Source: Sporosarcina cascadiensis (GTDB taxonomy: Bacteria > Bacillota > Bacilli > Bacillales_A > Planococcaceae). From it: a stretch of DNA of 64,000 bases. The translations under genes and the position numbers were made by a program. Where the stretch lies: NCBI RefSeq assembly GCF_009650995.1, contig NZ_WHVV01000002.1, forward strand, positions 1 through 64,000. The letters run 5' to 3'. Positions 53,418 to 63,124 of this stretch are shown here, in pieces (the stretch's first letter is position 1; each line of letters begins with the position of its first letter). The notes beneath the pieces were generated by a model. That model had not been told where the DNA came from. It was given only the letters and a program-made list of their open reading frames with translations, and did not search any database.

Positions 53418-54301
53418 CAGCATTCTGTCTTATCGATAAACAGCCAGACTGCAGCCGACAGCTCCACTGCCTGCAGCTGAAAATCCGTACCTTCAAATGA
53501 CTGGCGGAACGAACGGACAACAGATTCCAGCAAATAGATCCGCGGCGCATCTGCCGACAGTTCGTCGAGCAGGAACTGACTGTATAATTTACTTGCACTC
53601 TCGCCGTCAGGCAGTTGCCCGATGAATTCCCGCAGTTTCCCGATGAGCACTTCCTGGGTCATCGGGTAATGCTCCGCGCCTTTTAGAATCGTCTCGATCA
53701 GGCCTTGTGACAGGAAATGTTCATCCTTGTCGATGATGTCCGGGATGACGACTTTCATTCGCTGCATGACAAAGTCGATGAGATGTTTTGTATCAAGCTG
53801 TTCAGGCGTGGAACTCTTCCAGACGTTCAATGAATGCTGAATGAAGGCGAAAATCAGCGACGCACAATCATACGCATACGGCTTCACCTGATTCCCATAA
53901 ATATCAGCGAGCCGTTTCGCAATCCAGGCAAGTTCCCGGTAGTGCATTTGTTTGACAAATTGCCGCAGTTCATCGTCTGGCGAATGAACGACAGTTTCAA
54001 ATAAAGGCAATAGGTTTTGCTCCCGGTTCATTGTCAGCCGGATATGGATCTGATCCGAAAGAAGCTGCGGATCGGATAAGTCTTGACCGATCGCGAGTTC
54101 ATTCCTGCGCAGGAACGATAAATGGTAGGCGTCGCGCAAAATCGCCATCAGGCATTCATTTTTCGAAGAGAAGTAGTTATAGAATGTTCCTTTTGATATA
54201 TGGGCTTCATCCAAAATATCTTGAATGGACGTCGCCTGAAAACCGTTCTTGATGAACAGTTGCTTAGCAGTATGCAAAACATGCTTTTTTCGATCGTTCA
54301 T
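53417..54301 (-). CDS. TetR family transcriptional regulator
   Basis: 294 residues: an N-terminal helix-turn-helix (KQLFIKNGFQATSIQDILDEAHISKGTFYNYFSSK) and a long ligand domain of about 240 residues, larger than usual for the family. It is divergent from a DHA2 efflux pump, with 176 bp between, and probably represses it. Two CGGTATA elements in that gap (near 54349 and 54425) may be half-sites, but this is weak. Confidence 0.88.
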   Translation of the reverse strand: MNDRKKHVLHTAKQLFIKNGFQATSIQDILDEAHISKGTFYNYFSSKNECLMAILRDAYHLSFLRRNELAIGQDLSDPQLLSDQIHIRLTMNREQNLLPLFETVVHSPDDELRQFVKQMHYRELAWIAKRLADIYGNQVKPYAYDCASLIFAFIQHSLNVWKSSTPEQLDTKHLIDFVMQRMKVVIPDIIDKDEHFLSQGLIETILKGAEHYPMTQEVLIGKLREFIGQLPDGESASKLYSQFLLDELSADAPRIYLLESVVRSFRQSFEGTDFQLQAVELSAAVWLFIDKTEC

Positions 54302-54477
54302 TAATTCCCACCTGTATCTGTAACTTATTTTGTACTGTCGGTATACTGCTAATAGTAAACAATTAACCTTGTAATATCAACGTTTTTAATTTTTATAAGT
54401 TTATTGGTTGAATTAATTAGACTAACGGTATAAAATAAATCTCTGTTACTATTTATCGGGAAATACAGGAGGATGAA

Positions 54478-55980
54478 ATGGAAGAGACATTAGATATTAA
54501 GAAATTACATGCAAACCCTCCATACGGGGTTATTGCGATTTTGTTCATTGGGGCCTTTGTCGCCATCTTGAACAACACATTGCTCAATATTGCACTGCCC
54601 GTCATTATGAATGAATTTTCGATTCGCCCGTCAGATGTTCAATGGCTGACGACAGGTTTTATGCTTGTGAACGGGATTTTAATTCCGGCAAGCGCATTTT
54701 TTATTACGAAGTTTACGAATAAAAAGATATTCCTGACAGCGATGGTACTGTTTTCATTAGGTACATTCTTAGCGATTGTCGCACCGACATTCAGTCTGCT
54801 CATCGTCGCGCGTATGATTCAAGCTTCAGGTTCTGCATTGATGATGCCGCTCTTGATGAATGTCATGCTGACTGCGTTTCCGATTGAGAAGCGTGGTGCA
54901 GCACTCGGTATGTTCGGTCTGGTCATGTTTACCGCACCGGCAATCGGCCCTACATTATCCGGCTGGGTAGTGGAGCACTATTCGTGGCGGATGCTGTTTA
55001 TCATCGTCTTGCCGATTGCGCTGATCACGATCGTGTTTGCACTGTTTAAAATGAAGAACATTACGCCGAACCGGGATGTGAAACTGGATGTAACTTCTTT
55101 AATTCTATCCAGTATCGGTTTCGGAAGTCTGCTTTACGGTTTCAGTTCTGCCGGTGACAAAGGCTGGGGCACACTTGAAGTGTATGGAACCATTGCAGTC
55201 GGTACAGTATCGCTCATTATCTTTGTGTTAAAACAGCTGCGTATGAAAGAACCGCTGCTGGATGTCAGGATTTACAAGCATCCGATGTTCGCACTGGCTT
55301 CTATTATTTCTGTCGTGCTGTCTGTCGCCATGTTCTCGGGGATGATTCTGACACCGCTGTACGTACAGAACGTCCGCGGAATATCACCATTCCATGCAGG
55401 ACTGCTCATGCTGCCGGGTGCAATCGCGATGGGTGTCATGTCGCCGATTACCGGTAAATTATTCGATAAATACGGTCCGCGTGCGCTTGCTTATACCGGA
55501 CTGACAATTGCCGCGGTCACGACCTATTTCCTCAGCCGTCTGGAGCTTGATTCGGGTTATTATTATTTGATGATGCTCTATACGATCCGGATGTTCGGTC
55601 TTTCTATGGTGACGATGCCGATCATGACGAACGGTATGAATTCACTGCCGATGAAATCCAATCCGCACGGTACTGCAATGAACAATACATTGCAGCAAGT
55701 GTCCGGCGCGATCGGCTCCGCGATATTGTTGACCATCATGACCAACCGGCTGGATAAATCAGCAGCTGCCCAGGCGCAGGATTTGATGGCTTCGGGCGTC
55801 GATGTTTCATCAATGAAAGAGGAGATTGGCCGGATGGCGATGCTCGACGGCATCAACCACGCCTTCTTTATCTCTACGCTCATTACGGTAGGAGCTCTGG
55901 TACTGGCACTGTTCATTAAACGTGTCGTTCCGCCGAAATTTGAACCTTCCGAAGAAGTCAGCGAGAAATTCAAGTCCTGA
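54478..55980 (+). CDS. DHA2 family multidrug efflux transporter
   Basis: 500 residues with 14 predicted membrane helices, as in EmrB/QacA/LmrB. Motifs: LNNTLLNIALPVIMNEF (helix 1), WLTTGFMLVNGILIPASAFF, RMIQASGSALMMPLLMN and FGLVMFTAPAIGPTLSGW (antiporter motif C-like). It exports toxic or lipophilic compounds with proton uptake. The start follows ACAGGAGGATGAA. Confidence 0.92.
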   Translation: MEETLDIKKLHANPPYGVIAILFIGAFVAILNNTLLNIALPVIMNEFSIRPSDVQWLTTGFMLVNGILIPASAFFITKFTNKKIFLTAMVLFSLGTFLAIVAPTFSLLIVARMIQASGSALMMPLLMNVMLTAFPIEKRGAALGMFGLVMFTAPAIGPTLSGWVVEHYSWRMLFIIVLPIALITIVFALFKMKNITPNRDVKLDVTSLILSSIGFGSLLYGFSSAGDKGWGTLEVYGTIAVGTVSLIIFVLKQLRMKEPLLDVRIYKHPMFALASIISVVLSVAMFSGMILTPLYVQNVRGISPFHAGLLMLPGAIAMGVMSPITGKLFDKYGPRALAYTGLTIAAVTTYFLSRLELDSGYYYLMMLYTIRMFGLSMVTMPIMTNGMNSLPMKSNPHGTAMNNTLQQVSGAIGSAILLTIMTNRLDKSAAAQAQDLMASGVDVSSMKEEIGRMAMLDGINHAFFISTLITVGALVLALFIKRVVPPKFEPSEEVSEKFKS

Positions 55981-55984
55981 ATAT

Positions 55985-56017
55985 GAGGTTCCGTGTAATG
56001 CGGAGCCTCTTTTTTTT
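55985..56017 (+). terminator. Intrinsic terminator after the efflux gene
   Basis: GAGGTTCCG pairs with CGGAGCCTC, followed by eight T. Confidence 0.88.
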
Positions 56018-56051
56018 ATGTTATGATAAAAAGAAAAAGGTTGTGTTCGAT

Positions 56052-57905
56052 GTGATAGGAAATAAAGAGAACTGTCCATGCGGCAGCGGGGAAATCGTGC
56101 AGAATTGCTGCGGCAGGACAAACGAACCGGGCACGAATCAAATTCAGCTGGAATTGCGGAATGTCCTTAACCAGTATTATGAAACAGCTTTACCGCCTGG
56201 AGAGGTTCAAGAATTGCAGGGAATTTTAGCGGAGTGGAATCAGCGGCTTGGTGAGTGGATGGAACAAGAGGAATTAATGTCGAATGTCAGCGATTATTAT
56301 TTCTTCGTTGTTCGCAGAGATCTTTGGCGCCGCCACTTGGTGAAAGCACTGAACCGTACGCAGAATAAAGCGGTTCGAAATATACTGAAGAGCTGGCAGA
56401 ATTCATTCGTCACATTTGCTGAAGTGACTTCATCCGACGAGCAGGTCTATCATATGAAAGAAATCCTCGGTGAAGGGGAATATAGGCTGGCGAGGGAAGC
56501 CGGCGAGCCGGAAGATGTCCGTGTAGTTCTCGCGATCGTGCTGGAAGAATGGCGCAATGACGAGCGCTGGGTTATGCCGATTTCAGCGGTTGCCGTCAAT
56601 AAACATATGAGTGATGAATTGGTGAAACAAGTCCGCAGTCTAGCAGAAAGCAGCGAGGAACAAAATAGTTTTGAATTCTTTAAAGACTATCTGCTCGATA
56701 TTTACGAGTTTGTCTGCAAGCTCGATGCACAGACACTGTCGGAAGTCGTGGAACAGAACTTCACGCCGCTTCAGCAGGAAGTGGTCGAGATTTTGGATGC
56801 GCAGCTGGAAGATGTCGAATTGCTGCCTGGTGCTTATGAAATGCTACTTTCCTTGATGGCCTATTACTTCGTGGAAAAACAGCCGAAATTCCGCAAGCCT
56901 GAAGTGCTCGCGGCTGCTGCGTTCCAGCTGGCTTCTGATGTCAGCATGATGCAGGAAACCTATACTCAGGGCGGAGTTGCCAACCTATTCGGAGTTTCCG
57001 TTTCTTCATTCAAAAAACATACCGATGCGCTGTATGGCAAAATCGGCGAGTTGGAAGAAATGATGGCGCAGGGCAACGGCTCAGGTGCCCCTTACTATAT
57101 TGGAACTGATCCGCGTCCCGACGAGCAGACAAGCTGGCAGATCCATATGCTTTCTGCAAATCAGAATTTCGATACGATGGAGGAAGCGCAAGCCTATATC
57201 CAGCAGGCGGTGCAGAAGCCGTTCGAGCCGGAAAATCGTCAGCAGGAATCCCAGATGCTCTGCTACATGGCCTATCATGCGGAGACACCGGAACAGCGCA
57301 CAGACTTCGCCGAGATGGCGTACGGCGCGGATCCGACGAACGTCGACGCATTATTGCTTCGTGCGGAGATGACCGATTCTGAAGAAGAACAGGACAAGCT
57401 GCTGAAACAGGCTATATTCTCCGGCGAGAAACAGTTTGACGATCGTGCAGAAGACACGTGGGCATTCGTTACGAACCGTCCGTATTTGCGCGCTTTACTG
57501 ACTTATGGTGTTTGGCTGTATGGTCAGGAACGCTACGGCGAATCAAGTGAAATCCTCCTCATTGCGCTGACCAGCGATCTGCACGATCACCAGAGTGTGC
57601 GCTATCTGGCCATTTCATCGCTGATTTATCAGAATGAAATCAAGCAGGCTGAGCAAGTGCTGGCTGCGTGTGCGGAGATTTCAGAGCATGATGCAGCTTA
57701 TTTGTATTTAGCATGGCTGATCGAGATGGAAAAGTCTCAGGGTGCGAGTGAAATGAGTGCGGAACTGTTTGTCAAAGCGGAGCAGGCGAATCCTTATGTC
57801 GGCGCGCTGATTCATACGTCTGCAGAGAAGATGCCGTATCCGCGAGCAGCTGAAGTGAAGCCGGGCTCTCCGGATGAAGCACAGTATATTTGGTTTTTGA
57901 TGTAA
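56052..57905 (+). CDS. SEC-C zinc-finger protein with helical repeats
   Basis: 617 residues. The N-terminus has the SEC-C metal site NCPCGSGEIVQNCCG, like the SecA tail that binds SecB and ribosomes. The rest is mostly acidic and helical, with TPR-like repeats near the end (about 440-600: AETPEQRTDFAEMAYGADPTNVDALLLRAEM; WLYGQERYGESSEILLIALTSD). The function is unknown; a protein-interaction role is likely. GTG 56052 is used, with AAAGG about 11 bases upstream; an earlier start would run into the preceding terminator. Confidence 0.75.
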   Translation: MIGNKENCPCGSGEIVQNCCGRTNEPGTNQIQLELRNVLNQYYETALPPGEVQELQGILAEWNQRLGEWMEQEELMSNVSDYYFFVVRRDLWRRHLVKALNRTQNKAVRNILKSWQNSFVTFAEVTSSDEQVYHMKEILGEGEYRLAREAGEPEDVRVVLAIVLEEWRNDERWVMPISAVAVNKHMSDELVKQVRSLAESSEEQNSFEFFKDYLLDIYEFVCKLDAQTLSEVVEQNFTPLQQEVVEILDAQLEDVELLPGAYEMLLSLMAYYFVEKQPKFRKPEVLAAAAFQLASDVSMMQETYTQGGVANLFGVSVSSFKKHTDALYGKIGELEEMMAQGNGSGAPYYIGTDPRPDEQTSWQIHMLSANQNFDTMEEAQAYIQQAVQKPFEPENRQQESQMLCYMAYHAETPEQRTDFAEMAYGADPTNVDALLLRAEMTDSEEEQDKLLKQAIFSGEKQFDDRAEDTWAFVTNRPYLRALLTYGVWLYGQERYGESSEILLIALTSDLHDHQSVRYLAISSLIYQNEIKQAEQVLAACAEISEHDAAYLYLAWLIEMEKSQGASEMSAELFVKAEQANPYVGALIHTSAEKMPYPRAAEVKPGSPDEAQYIWFLM

Positions 57906-57915
57906 GTAATTATAG

Positions 57916-57961
57916 CCACCGCAGTTTGTCATGTAATTGACGGGCTGTAGTGGTTTTTTTA
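57916..57961 (+). terminator. Intrinsic terminator after the SEC-C gene
   Basis: CCACCGCAG pairs with CTGTAGTGG, followed by seven T. No other feature is seen up to the start of the lysine cluster at 58156. Confidence 0.75.
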
Positions 57962-58155
57962 TGCATTGCCAACGCGGGAGAATAATCTAATGCCTTAAGC
58001 TATCCGTAAGCGCCGAAGTGTGTTCAGTGACATTACTCATTCCTTCAGATCATTGGAATACCTGACGCTTTAAAGGAATAGCATAGTATATTGTCGAACA
58101 GTTCTTATATAGGGCAACAGTGAAAACGATACAGATCAGGAAGGGAGACAGGCAA

Positions 58156-59631
58156 ATGAAACTGACAAACTATATCGACGGTGCGTGGCAAAAAGAGAGT
58201 GTAGACTATACGGCGGTTTTGAATCCGGCAAACGGTGAAGAACTGGCGCAAGTTCCGCTTTCTACGGCAGAAGACGTGGAGAAAGCCGCAGCGGCAGCCA
58301 AGAAAGCGCAGAAGAAGTGGGCACTGGTGCCTGCGCCGAAGCGGGCGGACTATCTGTATGAAATCGGGCGCATCATGAAAGACCGCAAAGAGCATCTCGC
58401 GCAAGTGCTGACGAAAGAGATGGGCAAAGTAGTGGAAGAAGCGCGCGGCGAAGTGCAAGAAGGCATCGACATGGCCTATTATATGGCAGGCGAGGGGCGC
58501 AGGCTGTTTGGCGAAACGGTGCCTTCCGAACTGCAGGATAAATTCGCAATGAGCGTCCGGGCGCCGATCGGGGTCGTCGGGCTGATCACACCGTGGAATT
58601 TCCCGATTGCGATTGCCACGTGGAAGTCATTTCCCGCCATCGTTGCGGGCAATACATTCATTTGGAAACCGGCTACAGAAACGCCCTTGATGGCATATGA
58701 AATGTCGCTGATTTTTGAAGAAGCCGGCCTGCCGCACGGTGTCGCGAATATTGTGTACGGCGCGGGATCTGACGTCGGCACGGCAATGATTGAACATCCC
58801 GATGTCCGGGTCATTTCATTCACCGGCTCGACGGAAACCGGCAGGCATGTCGCAGAACTCGGCGGCCGTCACTTAAAGAAAGTATCGCTTGAAATGGGCG
58901 GCAAGAACGCGGTCATTGTGATGGACGATGCCGACTTGGATCTGGCGGTTGAGGGCATTTTATGGAGTGCATTCGGAACGGCAGGACAGCGCTGTACCGC
59001 ATGCAGCCGCGTCATTGTGCATAAAGATGTCAAAGATGAACTGCAAAAACGGCTCGTCGAAAGCATGAAAGAGCTGAAACTGGGTGACGGGCTCGATGAA
59101 TCGGTAAAAGTCGGTCCGGTCATCAACGATAAAGCACTCGAGAAAATCAGCAGCTATATTGAAATCGGCAAGGGTGAAGGCGCAAAGCTGGTTGCTGGCG
59201 GTAATATGCTGAATGAAGGGGAATTCGCCAAAGGCCATTATTTCGAACCGACTTTATTCGCAGATGTGGCTTGGGACAGCCGGCTGGCGCAGGAGGAAAT
59301 TTTCGGCCCGGTCGTCTCGCTGATCACGGTCAGCAGTCTCGAAGAAGCGATCGAAGTCAACAACAGCGTCGCATACGGCCTGTCGAGCTCGATCTTCTCG
59401 CAGGATGTCAATAGAGTATTCCAAGCGCAGCGGGACCTTGATACGGGAATCGTCTATATTAACGCGGGTACGACAGGCGCGGAAATTCATCTGCCGTTCG
59501 GCGGCACGAAGGGAACCGGCAATGGCCACCGCGATTCAGGCGTGGCGGCACTCGATGTCTTTACGGAGTGGAAGAGCGTCTATATCGACTTCAGCGGCAG
59601 GCTGCAGCGTGCGCAGATTGATACGGAGTAA
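58156..59631 (+). CDS. Aldehyde dehydrogenase, likely aminoadipate semialdehyde
   Basis: 491 residues of the NAD(P)-dependent aldehyde dehydrogenase family: Asn149 in PWNFP, Glu246 in LEMGGKN, nucleophile Cys280 in GQRCTACSR, and EEIFGPVV. Substrate is inferred from the next gene: lysine 6-dehydrogenase yields aminoadipate semialdehyde (as piperideine-6-carboxylate), which this enzyme would oxidise to 2-aminoadipate. ATG 58156 is eight bases after GGGAG. Confidence 0.9.
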   Translation: MKLTNYIDGAWQKESVDYTAVLNPANGEELAQVPLSTAEDVEKAAAAAKKAQKKWALVPAPKRADYLYEIGRIMKDRKEHLAQVLTKEMGKVVEEARGEVQEGIDMAYYMAGEGRRLFGETVPSELQDKFAMSVRAPIGVVGLITPWNFPIAIATWKSFPAIVAGNTFIWKPATETPLMAYEMSLIFEEAGLPHGVANIVYGAGSDVGTAMIEHPDVRVISFTGSTETGRHVAELGGRHLKKVSLEMGGKNAVIVMDDADLDLAVEGILWSAFGTAGQRCTACSRVIVHKDVKDELQKRLVESMKELKLGDGLDESVKVGPVINDKALEKISSYIEIGKGEGAKLVAGGNMLNEGEFAKGHYFEPTLFADVAWDSRLAQEEIFGPVVSLITVSSLEEAIEVNNSVAYGLSSSIFSQDVNRVFQAQRDLDTGIVYINAGTTGAEIHLPFGGTKGTGNGHRDSGVAALDVFTEWKSVYIDFSGRLQRAQIDTE

Positions 59632-59652
59632 GAAACAGGAAGGGATGAGCAG

Positions 59653-60795
59653 ATGAGAGTCGTAGTATTGGGTGCAGGACTGATGGGCAGGGAAGTCGTG
59701 CGGGACCTCGTGAAACAGGATGAGGTCAAGAAAGTCTATCTTGCGGACCGGGCGATTCGGCAGGCAGAGGATTTTGCGGAAGAGCTGATGTCGGATAAAC
59801 TGGATATTTTATTGCTTGATGCGAACAATGATGTGCAGCTGAGTGACGTCATCGCGCTTGGGCACATCGTCGTCAATGCATTGTTTTATACATTTAATGA
59901 GCGGGTCGCGCAGTGTGCGGTGGAGCGCGGCGTGCACGTCGTCGATCTCGGCGGCCACATCGGCGGGGCGACGGAGAAAGTTCTTGCGCTGCATGAACAG
60001 GCTGCCGCGAAAGGCGTGACGCTCATTCCCGATCTCGGCGTCGCGCCCGGCATGATCAACATTCTCGCGGGTTACGGTGTCTCAAAACTCGATGAGACCA
60101 ATGAAATCCGGCTGTATGTCGGCGGGGTGCCTGTCAAACCGGAGCCGCCGCTCGATTATAATGTCGTGTTTTCATTGGAAGGACTATTTGATCACTATAC
60201 CGATCCGTCGCGTGTCATCCGGGATAGAAAGGTGCTGGAACTGCCTTCATTGACGGAAGTGGAGCCGTTGGAATTCGAAAGATACGGAACGATGGAAGCA
60301 TTCCACACGTCAGGCGGTACTTCGACGATGCTGGAATCGTTTTCGAATGTGACGACGCTCGAATATAAAACCATTCGCTATCCTGGGCACGCAGAAAAAG
60401 CCCGGCTGCTCGCGGAACTCGGACTGCTGAACCGGGAATCATCCATTTACGTCGACGGCAAACCGCTGCGTGTGCGCGATGTCATGATGGCGCATTTGAC
60501 TCCTCGGCTGCGGCTTGGTGATAAGTCGGACGCGGTGCTGCTGCGCGTGATTGTCAGTGGGGAGAAAGATGGCAGTCCGAAGACCGTCACCTTCAATCTG
60601 ATTACCGAAAAAGACCAGACGACGAATGAAACTGCAATGGCGCGGGCAACGGCAAATACGATTTCCGTCGTGGCACAGATGATCGGCAACGGCGTCATCA
60701 CGAAACGGGGAGCCTGGCCGCCCGAACAGATTGTGCCGGGTGAGCTGTATATTGAAGAAATGAAAAAACGCGGCGTGGTGATTGAAGAACGATAG
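59653..60795 (+). CDS. Lysine 6-dehydrogenase (saccharopine dehydrogenase family)
   Basis: 380 residues with the NAD loop VVVLGAGLMGREV, then the saccharopine-dehydrogenase-type domain (HVVDLGGH, IPDLGVAPGMINILAGYG, GGVPVKPEPPLDYNVVFSLEGL). Length and motifs match the Geobacillus-type L-lysine 6-dehydrogenase, which deaminates lysine at the epsilon position with NAD. It is 21 bp after the aldehyde dehydrogenase and shares its operon. Confidence 0.85.
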   Translation: MRVVVLGAGLMGREVVRDLVKQDEVKKVYLADRAIRQAEDFAEELMSDKLDILLLDANNDVQLSDVIALGHIVVNALFYTFNERVAQCAVERGVHVVDLGGHIGGATEKVLALHEQAAAKGVTLIPDLGVAPGMINILAGYGVSKLDETNEIRLYVGGVPVKPEPPLDYNVVFSLEGLFDHYTDPSRVIRDRKVLELPSLTEVEPLEFERYGTMEAFHTSGGTSTMLESFSNVTTLEYKTIRYPGHAEKARLLAELGLLNRESSIYVDGKPLRVRDVMMAHLTPRLRLGDKSDAVLLRVIVSGEKDGSPKTVTFNLITEKDQTTNETAMARATANTISVVAQMIGNGVITKRGAWPPEQIVPGELYIEEMKKRGVVIEER

Positions 60796-60820
60796 ATTCA
60801 TTGTAAAGGAGGACATTCAG

Positions 60821-62008
60821 ATGGACTTTACATTTACAGATGAACAGAAGATGCTGCGGCAGACCGCCCGGCAGTTCACGGACGCGGAAATCATGCCGCA
60901 TATTGCGAAGTGGGATGCGGAAGGCGGGTTTGATCCGGCGATTTGGAAGAAGCTAGCGGACCTCGGTTTCCTTGGCGTCTGTATTCCCGAGAAGTACGGC
61001 GGGAGCGGAATGGACTATAATTCATTGGCAATTCTTTGCGAAGAACTCGAACGTGGCGATACGGCATTCCGGACGGCAGTTTCTGTGCACACCGGCCTGA
61101 ACTGCATGACGCTGCTGCAGTGGGGGACCGAGGAGCAGAAACATAAATACTTGGTTCCGCAGGCGAAAGGCGAGAAAATCGGCGCGTTCGGACTGACGGA
61201 GCCGGGTGCAGGGTCGGACGTGGCGGCGCTGCAGACGACAGCGAAGCGGGACGGCGACGACTATGTGCTGAACGGCCAGAAAACGTGGATTTCATTATGC
61301 GACACGGCGGATCATTTCCTTGTGTTCGCCTATACCGACAAATCGAAAAAGCATCACGGCATCAGCGCATTTATCGTGGAGCGGACGATGCCGGGATTTT
61401 CGTCGAAAGCCATCAAAGGGAAGTACGGCATCCGGGCGGGCAATACGGGAGAGTTGTTTTTCGAAGATATCCGCGTGCCTGCCGCGAATTTGCTCGGGGA
61501 AGAAGGGGAAGGATTCAAGATTGCGATGTCCGCGCTCGACAACGGGCGGTTCACGGTGGCGGCGGGGGCGGTCGGTTTGATTCGGGCCTGTCTTGAAGCG
61601 AGCGTTGATTATGCAAAGGTGCGTGAAACATTCGGTGTGAAAATCGGCGGACACCAGCTTGTCCAGCAGATGATCGCGAAAATGGAGGCGGGCTATCAAA
61701 TGAGCCGGCTCCTCGTCTACCGCGCCGGCGAGCTGAAAAACCGCGGCGTCCGGAATACGCGTGAAACGTCACTCGCCAAATGGCAGGCCTGCGATTTTGC
61801 CAATCAAGCCGCCGACGATGCCGTGCAGATTCACGGAGCCTACGGATATTCCGACGAATATCCAGTCGCCCGTTATTTGCGGAACTCGAAAGCGCCTGTC
61901 ATCTATGAAGGGACGCGGGAAATCCATACGATCATGCAAGCGGAGTACGTACTCGGCGAACGCGCGGATAAACTACTGAACCGCATGCTACCGGCGTGGC
62001 GGCCGTGA
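60821..62008 (+). CDS. Acyl-CoA dehydrogenase (possibly glutaryl-CoA type)
   Basis: 395 residues: FAD/acyl-CoA dehydrogenase motifs FGLTEPGAGSDVA, WISLCDTADHF, LDNGRFTVAAGAVG, QIHGAYGYSDEYPVARYLR and the catalytic glutamate in VIYEGTREIH. Its place after two lysine-catabolic genes suggests glutaryl-CoA or a related intermediate, but the substrate cannot be read from sequence. ATG 60821 follows AAAGGAGG. Its stop is followed in frame by array D. Confidence 0.88.
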   Translation: MDFTFTDEQKMLRQTARQFTDAEIMPHIAKWDAEGGFDPAIWKKLADLGFLGVCIPEKYGGSGMDYNSLAILCEELERGDTAFRTAVSVHTGLNCMTLLQWGTEEQKHKYLVPQAKGEKIGAFGLTEPGAGSDVAALQTTAKRDGDDYVLNGQKTWISLCDTADHFLVFAYTDKSKKHHGISAFIVERTMPGFSSKAIKGKYGIRAGNTGELFFEDIRVPAANLLGEEGEGFKIAMSALDNGRFTVAAGAVGLIRACLEASVDYAKVRETFGVKIGGHQLVQQMIAKMEAGYQMSRLLVYRAGELKNRGVRNTRETSLAKWQACDFANQAADDAVQIHGAYGYSDEYPVARYLRNSKAPVIYEGTREIHTIMQAEYVLGERADKLLNRMLPAWRP

Positions 62009-62012
62009 GTGA

Positions 62013-62159
62013 ATGAGCGCTTGGCAGGTGTTTATGATCACTTGAGGCTGCCGTATGAGCGCTTGGCAAGGCTCAATGAGCGCTCGGCGCGGAGATATGA
62101 TCACGTAACAAGGTCCAATGAGCGCTTGCAGCAGTTCAATGATCATCCAATCAAAAAAA
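62013..62159 (+). repeat. Seven-unit 21-bp array D
   Basis: ATG at 62013, 62034, 62055, 62076, 62097, 62118 and 62139, exactly 21 bp apart. Class order: GAGCG, GATCA, GAGCG, GAGCG, GATCA, GAGCG, GATCA. It begins four bases after the acyl-CoA dehydrogenase stop and runs into the bidirectional terminator at 62153. This is the best-conserved copy: ATGAGCGCTTG recurs three times. Confidence 0.93.
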
Positions 62160-62192
62160 CCAGCAAAGCCACGCGGGCCATGCTGGTTTTAT
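62153..62192. terminator. Bidirectional terminator between convergent genes
   Basis: AAAAACCAGCA (62155-62165) pairs with TGCTGGTTTT (62181-62190), with T-runs on both strands. Confidence 0.85.
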
Positions 62193-62206
62193 TCGAATTT
62201 GGAACA

Positions 62207-63088
62207 TCAGGAACCGACAAAGTTCCCGCCGTCGACGTGAATCGTCTGCCCCGTCATATAGCTCGAATCCTGCGACGCCAGAAACACATAGGCCGGCGCA
62301 TTTTCGGCCGGCTGCCCTCGGCGTGCCATCGGGGTATCGGCACCATGTTCCGCCACTTTCTTCGCATCGAAAGTTGCCGGGATAAGCGGCGTCCAGATAG
62401 GCCCCGGCGCGACTGCATTCACACGGATACCTTTATCCACCAGGCTCAATGCCAATGAACGCGTGAAGCTTGTGATTGCGCCCTTTGTTGCGGAATAATC
62501 GAGCAGGCCGGGCGAGCCGTTGTACGCCGTAATGGACGAAGTGTTGACGATGCAGTCGCCTTTCTTCATATGATTGACTGCAAGCTTCGACAGATAGAAC
62601 AGGCCGAAGAAGTTCGTCTCAAACGTTTCCTTCAGCTGATCGGCGGTAATATCCTCAATGGAATTTTGCGGAAACTGCTTGCCGGCATTATTGACCAGCA
62701 CATTCAGCTCGCCAAAATCCTCAACGAACTGCTTGATCAGCTGCTCACAATTCGCTTCCTGACTGATGTCGATCTGATATTTTTTCGCCTTGCCGCCATA
62801 CTGCTCAATCAATTCTACGGTTTTATCTGCGTCTTCATCTTCCTGATCAGCCAAATAAGCAATCGCCACGTCCGCGCCTTCCTTGGCGAACGCCACAGCG
62901 ACTGCACGTCCAATTCCACTGTCACCGCCTGTAATGAGCACTTTTTTGCCTTTCAGTTTATCCGAACCTTTAAACTCGGGGTCATCATAAATCGGCATCG
63001 GGTGCATTTCCTCTTCCACACCCGGCTGCTCGGACTGCGTCTGGCCGGGAACCTGTTCATCAATTTTCTCGTAACGATCTTTTGCCAT
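62207..63088 (-). CDS. SDR family oxidoreductase, general-stress type (YdaD/YhdF-like)
   Basis: 293 residues: a hydrophilic N-terminal extension of about 45, the NAD(P) loop LITGGDSGIGRAVA, NNAG, and the catalytic Ser/Tyr/Lys in NTSSITAYNG ... DYSATKGA. Length and the extension with MHPMPIYDDPEFKGS match B. subtilis general stress proteins YdaD, YhdF and YhxC. Substrate unknown. ATG 63088 follows GGAGGAGGATGTACG. A SigB-like promoter precedes it. Confidence 0.9.
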   Translation of the reverse strand: MAKDRYEKIDEQVPGQTQSEQPGVEEEMHPMPIYDDPEFKGSDKLKGKKVLITGGDSGIGRAVAVAFAKEGADVAIAYLADQEDEDADKTVELIEQYGGKAKKYQIDISQEANCEQLIKQFVEDFGELNVLVNNAGKQFPQNSIEDITADQLKETFETNFFGLFYLSKLAVNHMKKGDCIVNTSSITAYNGSPGLLDYSATKGAITSFTRSLALSLVDKGIRVNAVAPGPIWTPLIPATFDAKKVAEHGADTPMARRGQPAENAPAYVFLASQDSSYMTGQTIHVDGGNFVGS

Positions 63089-63124
63089 CGTACATCCTCC
63101 TCCATATGAGTTTCTATCCGTAGT

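Noticed and set aside
54302..54477. Operator of the TetR regulator in the divergent gap
   Set aside because: Only two CGGTATA direct elements were found, no convincing palindrome; not strong enough to list.
62009..62458. 149-codon plus-strand frame through array D and into the SDR gene
   Set aside because: Its first third is the 21-bp array and the rest is antisense to the SDR oxidoreductase gene. The array, not a normal protein gene, explains the open frame.
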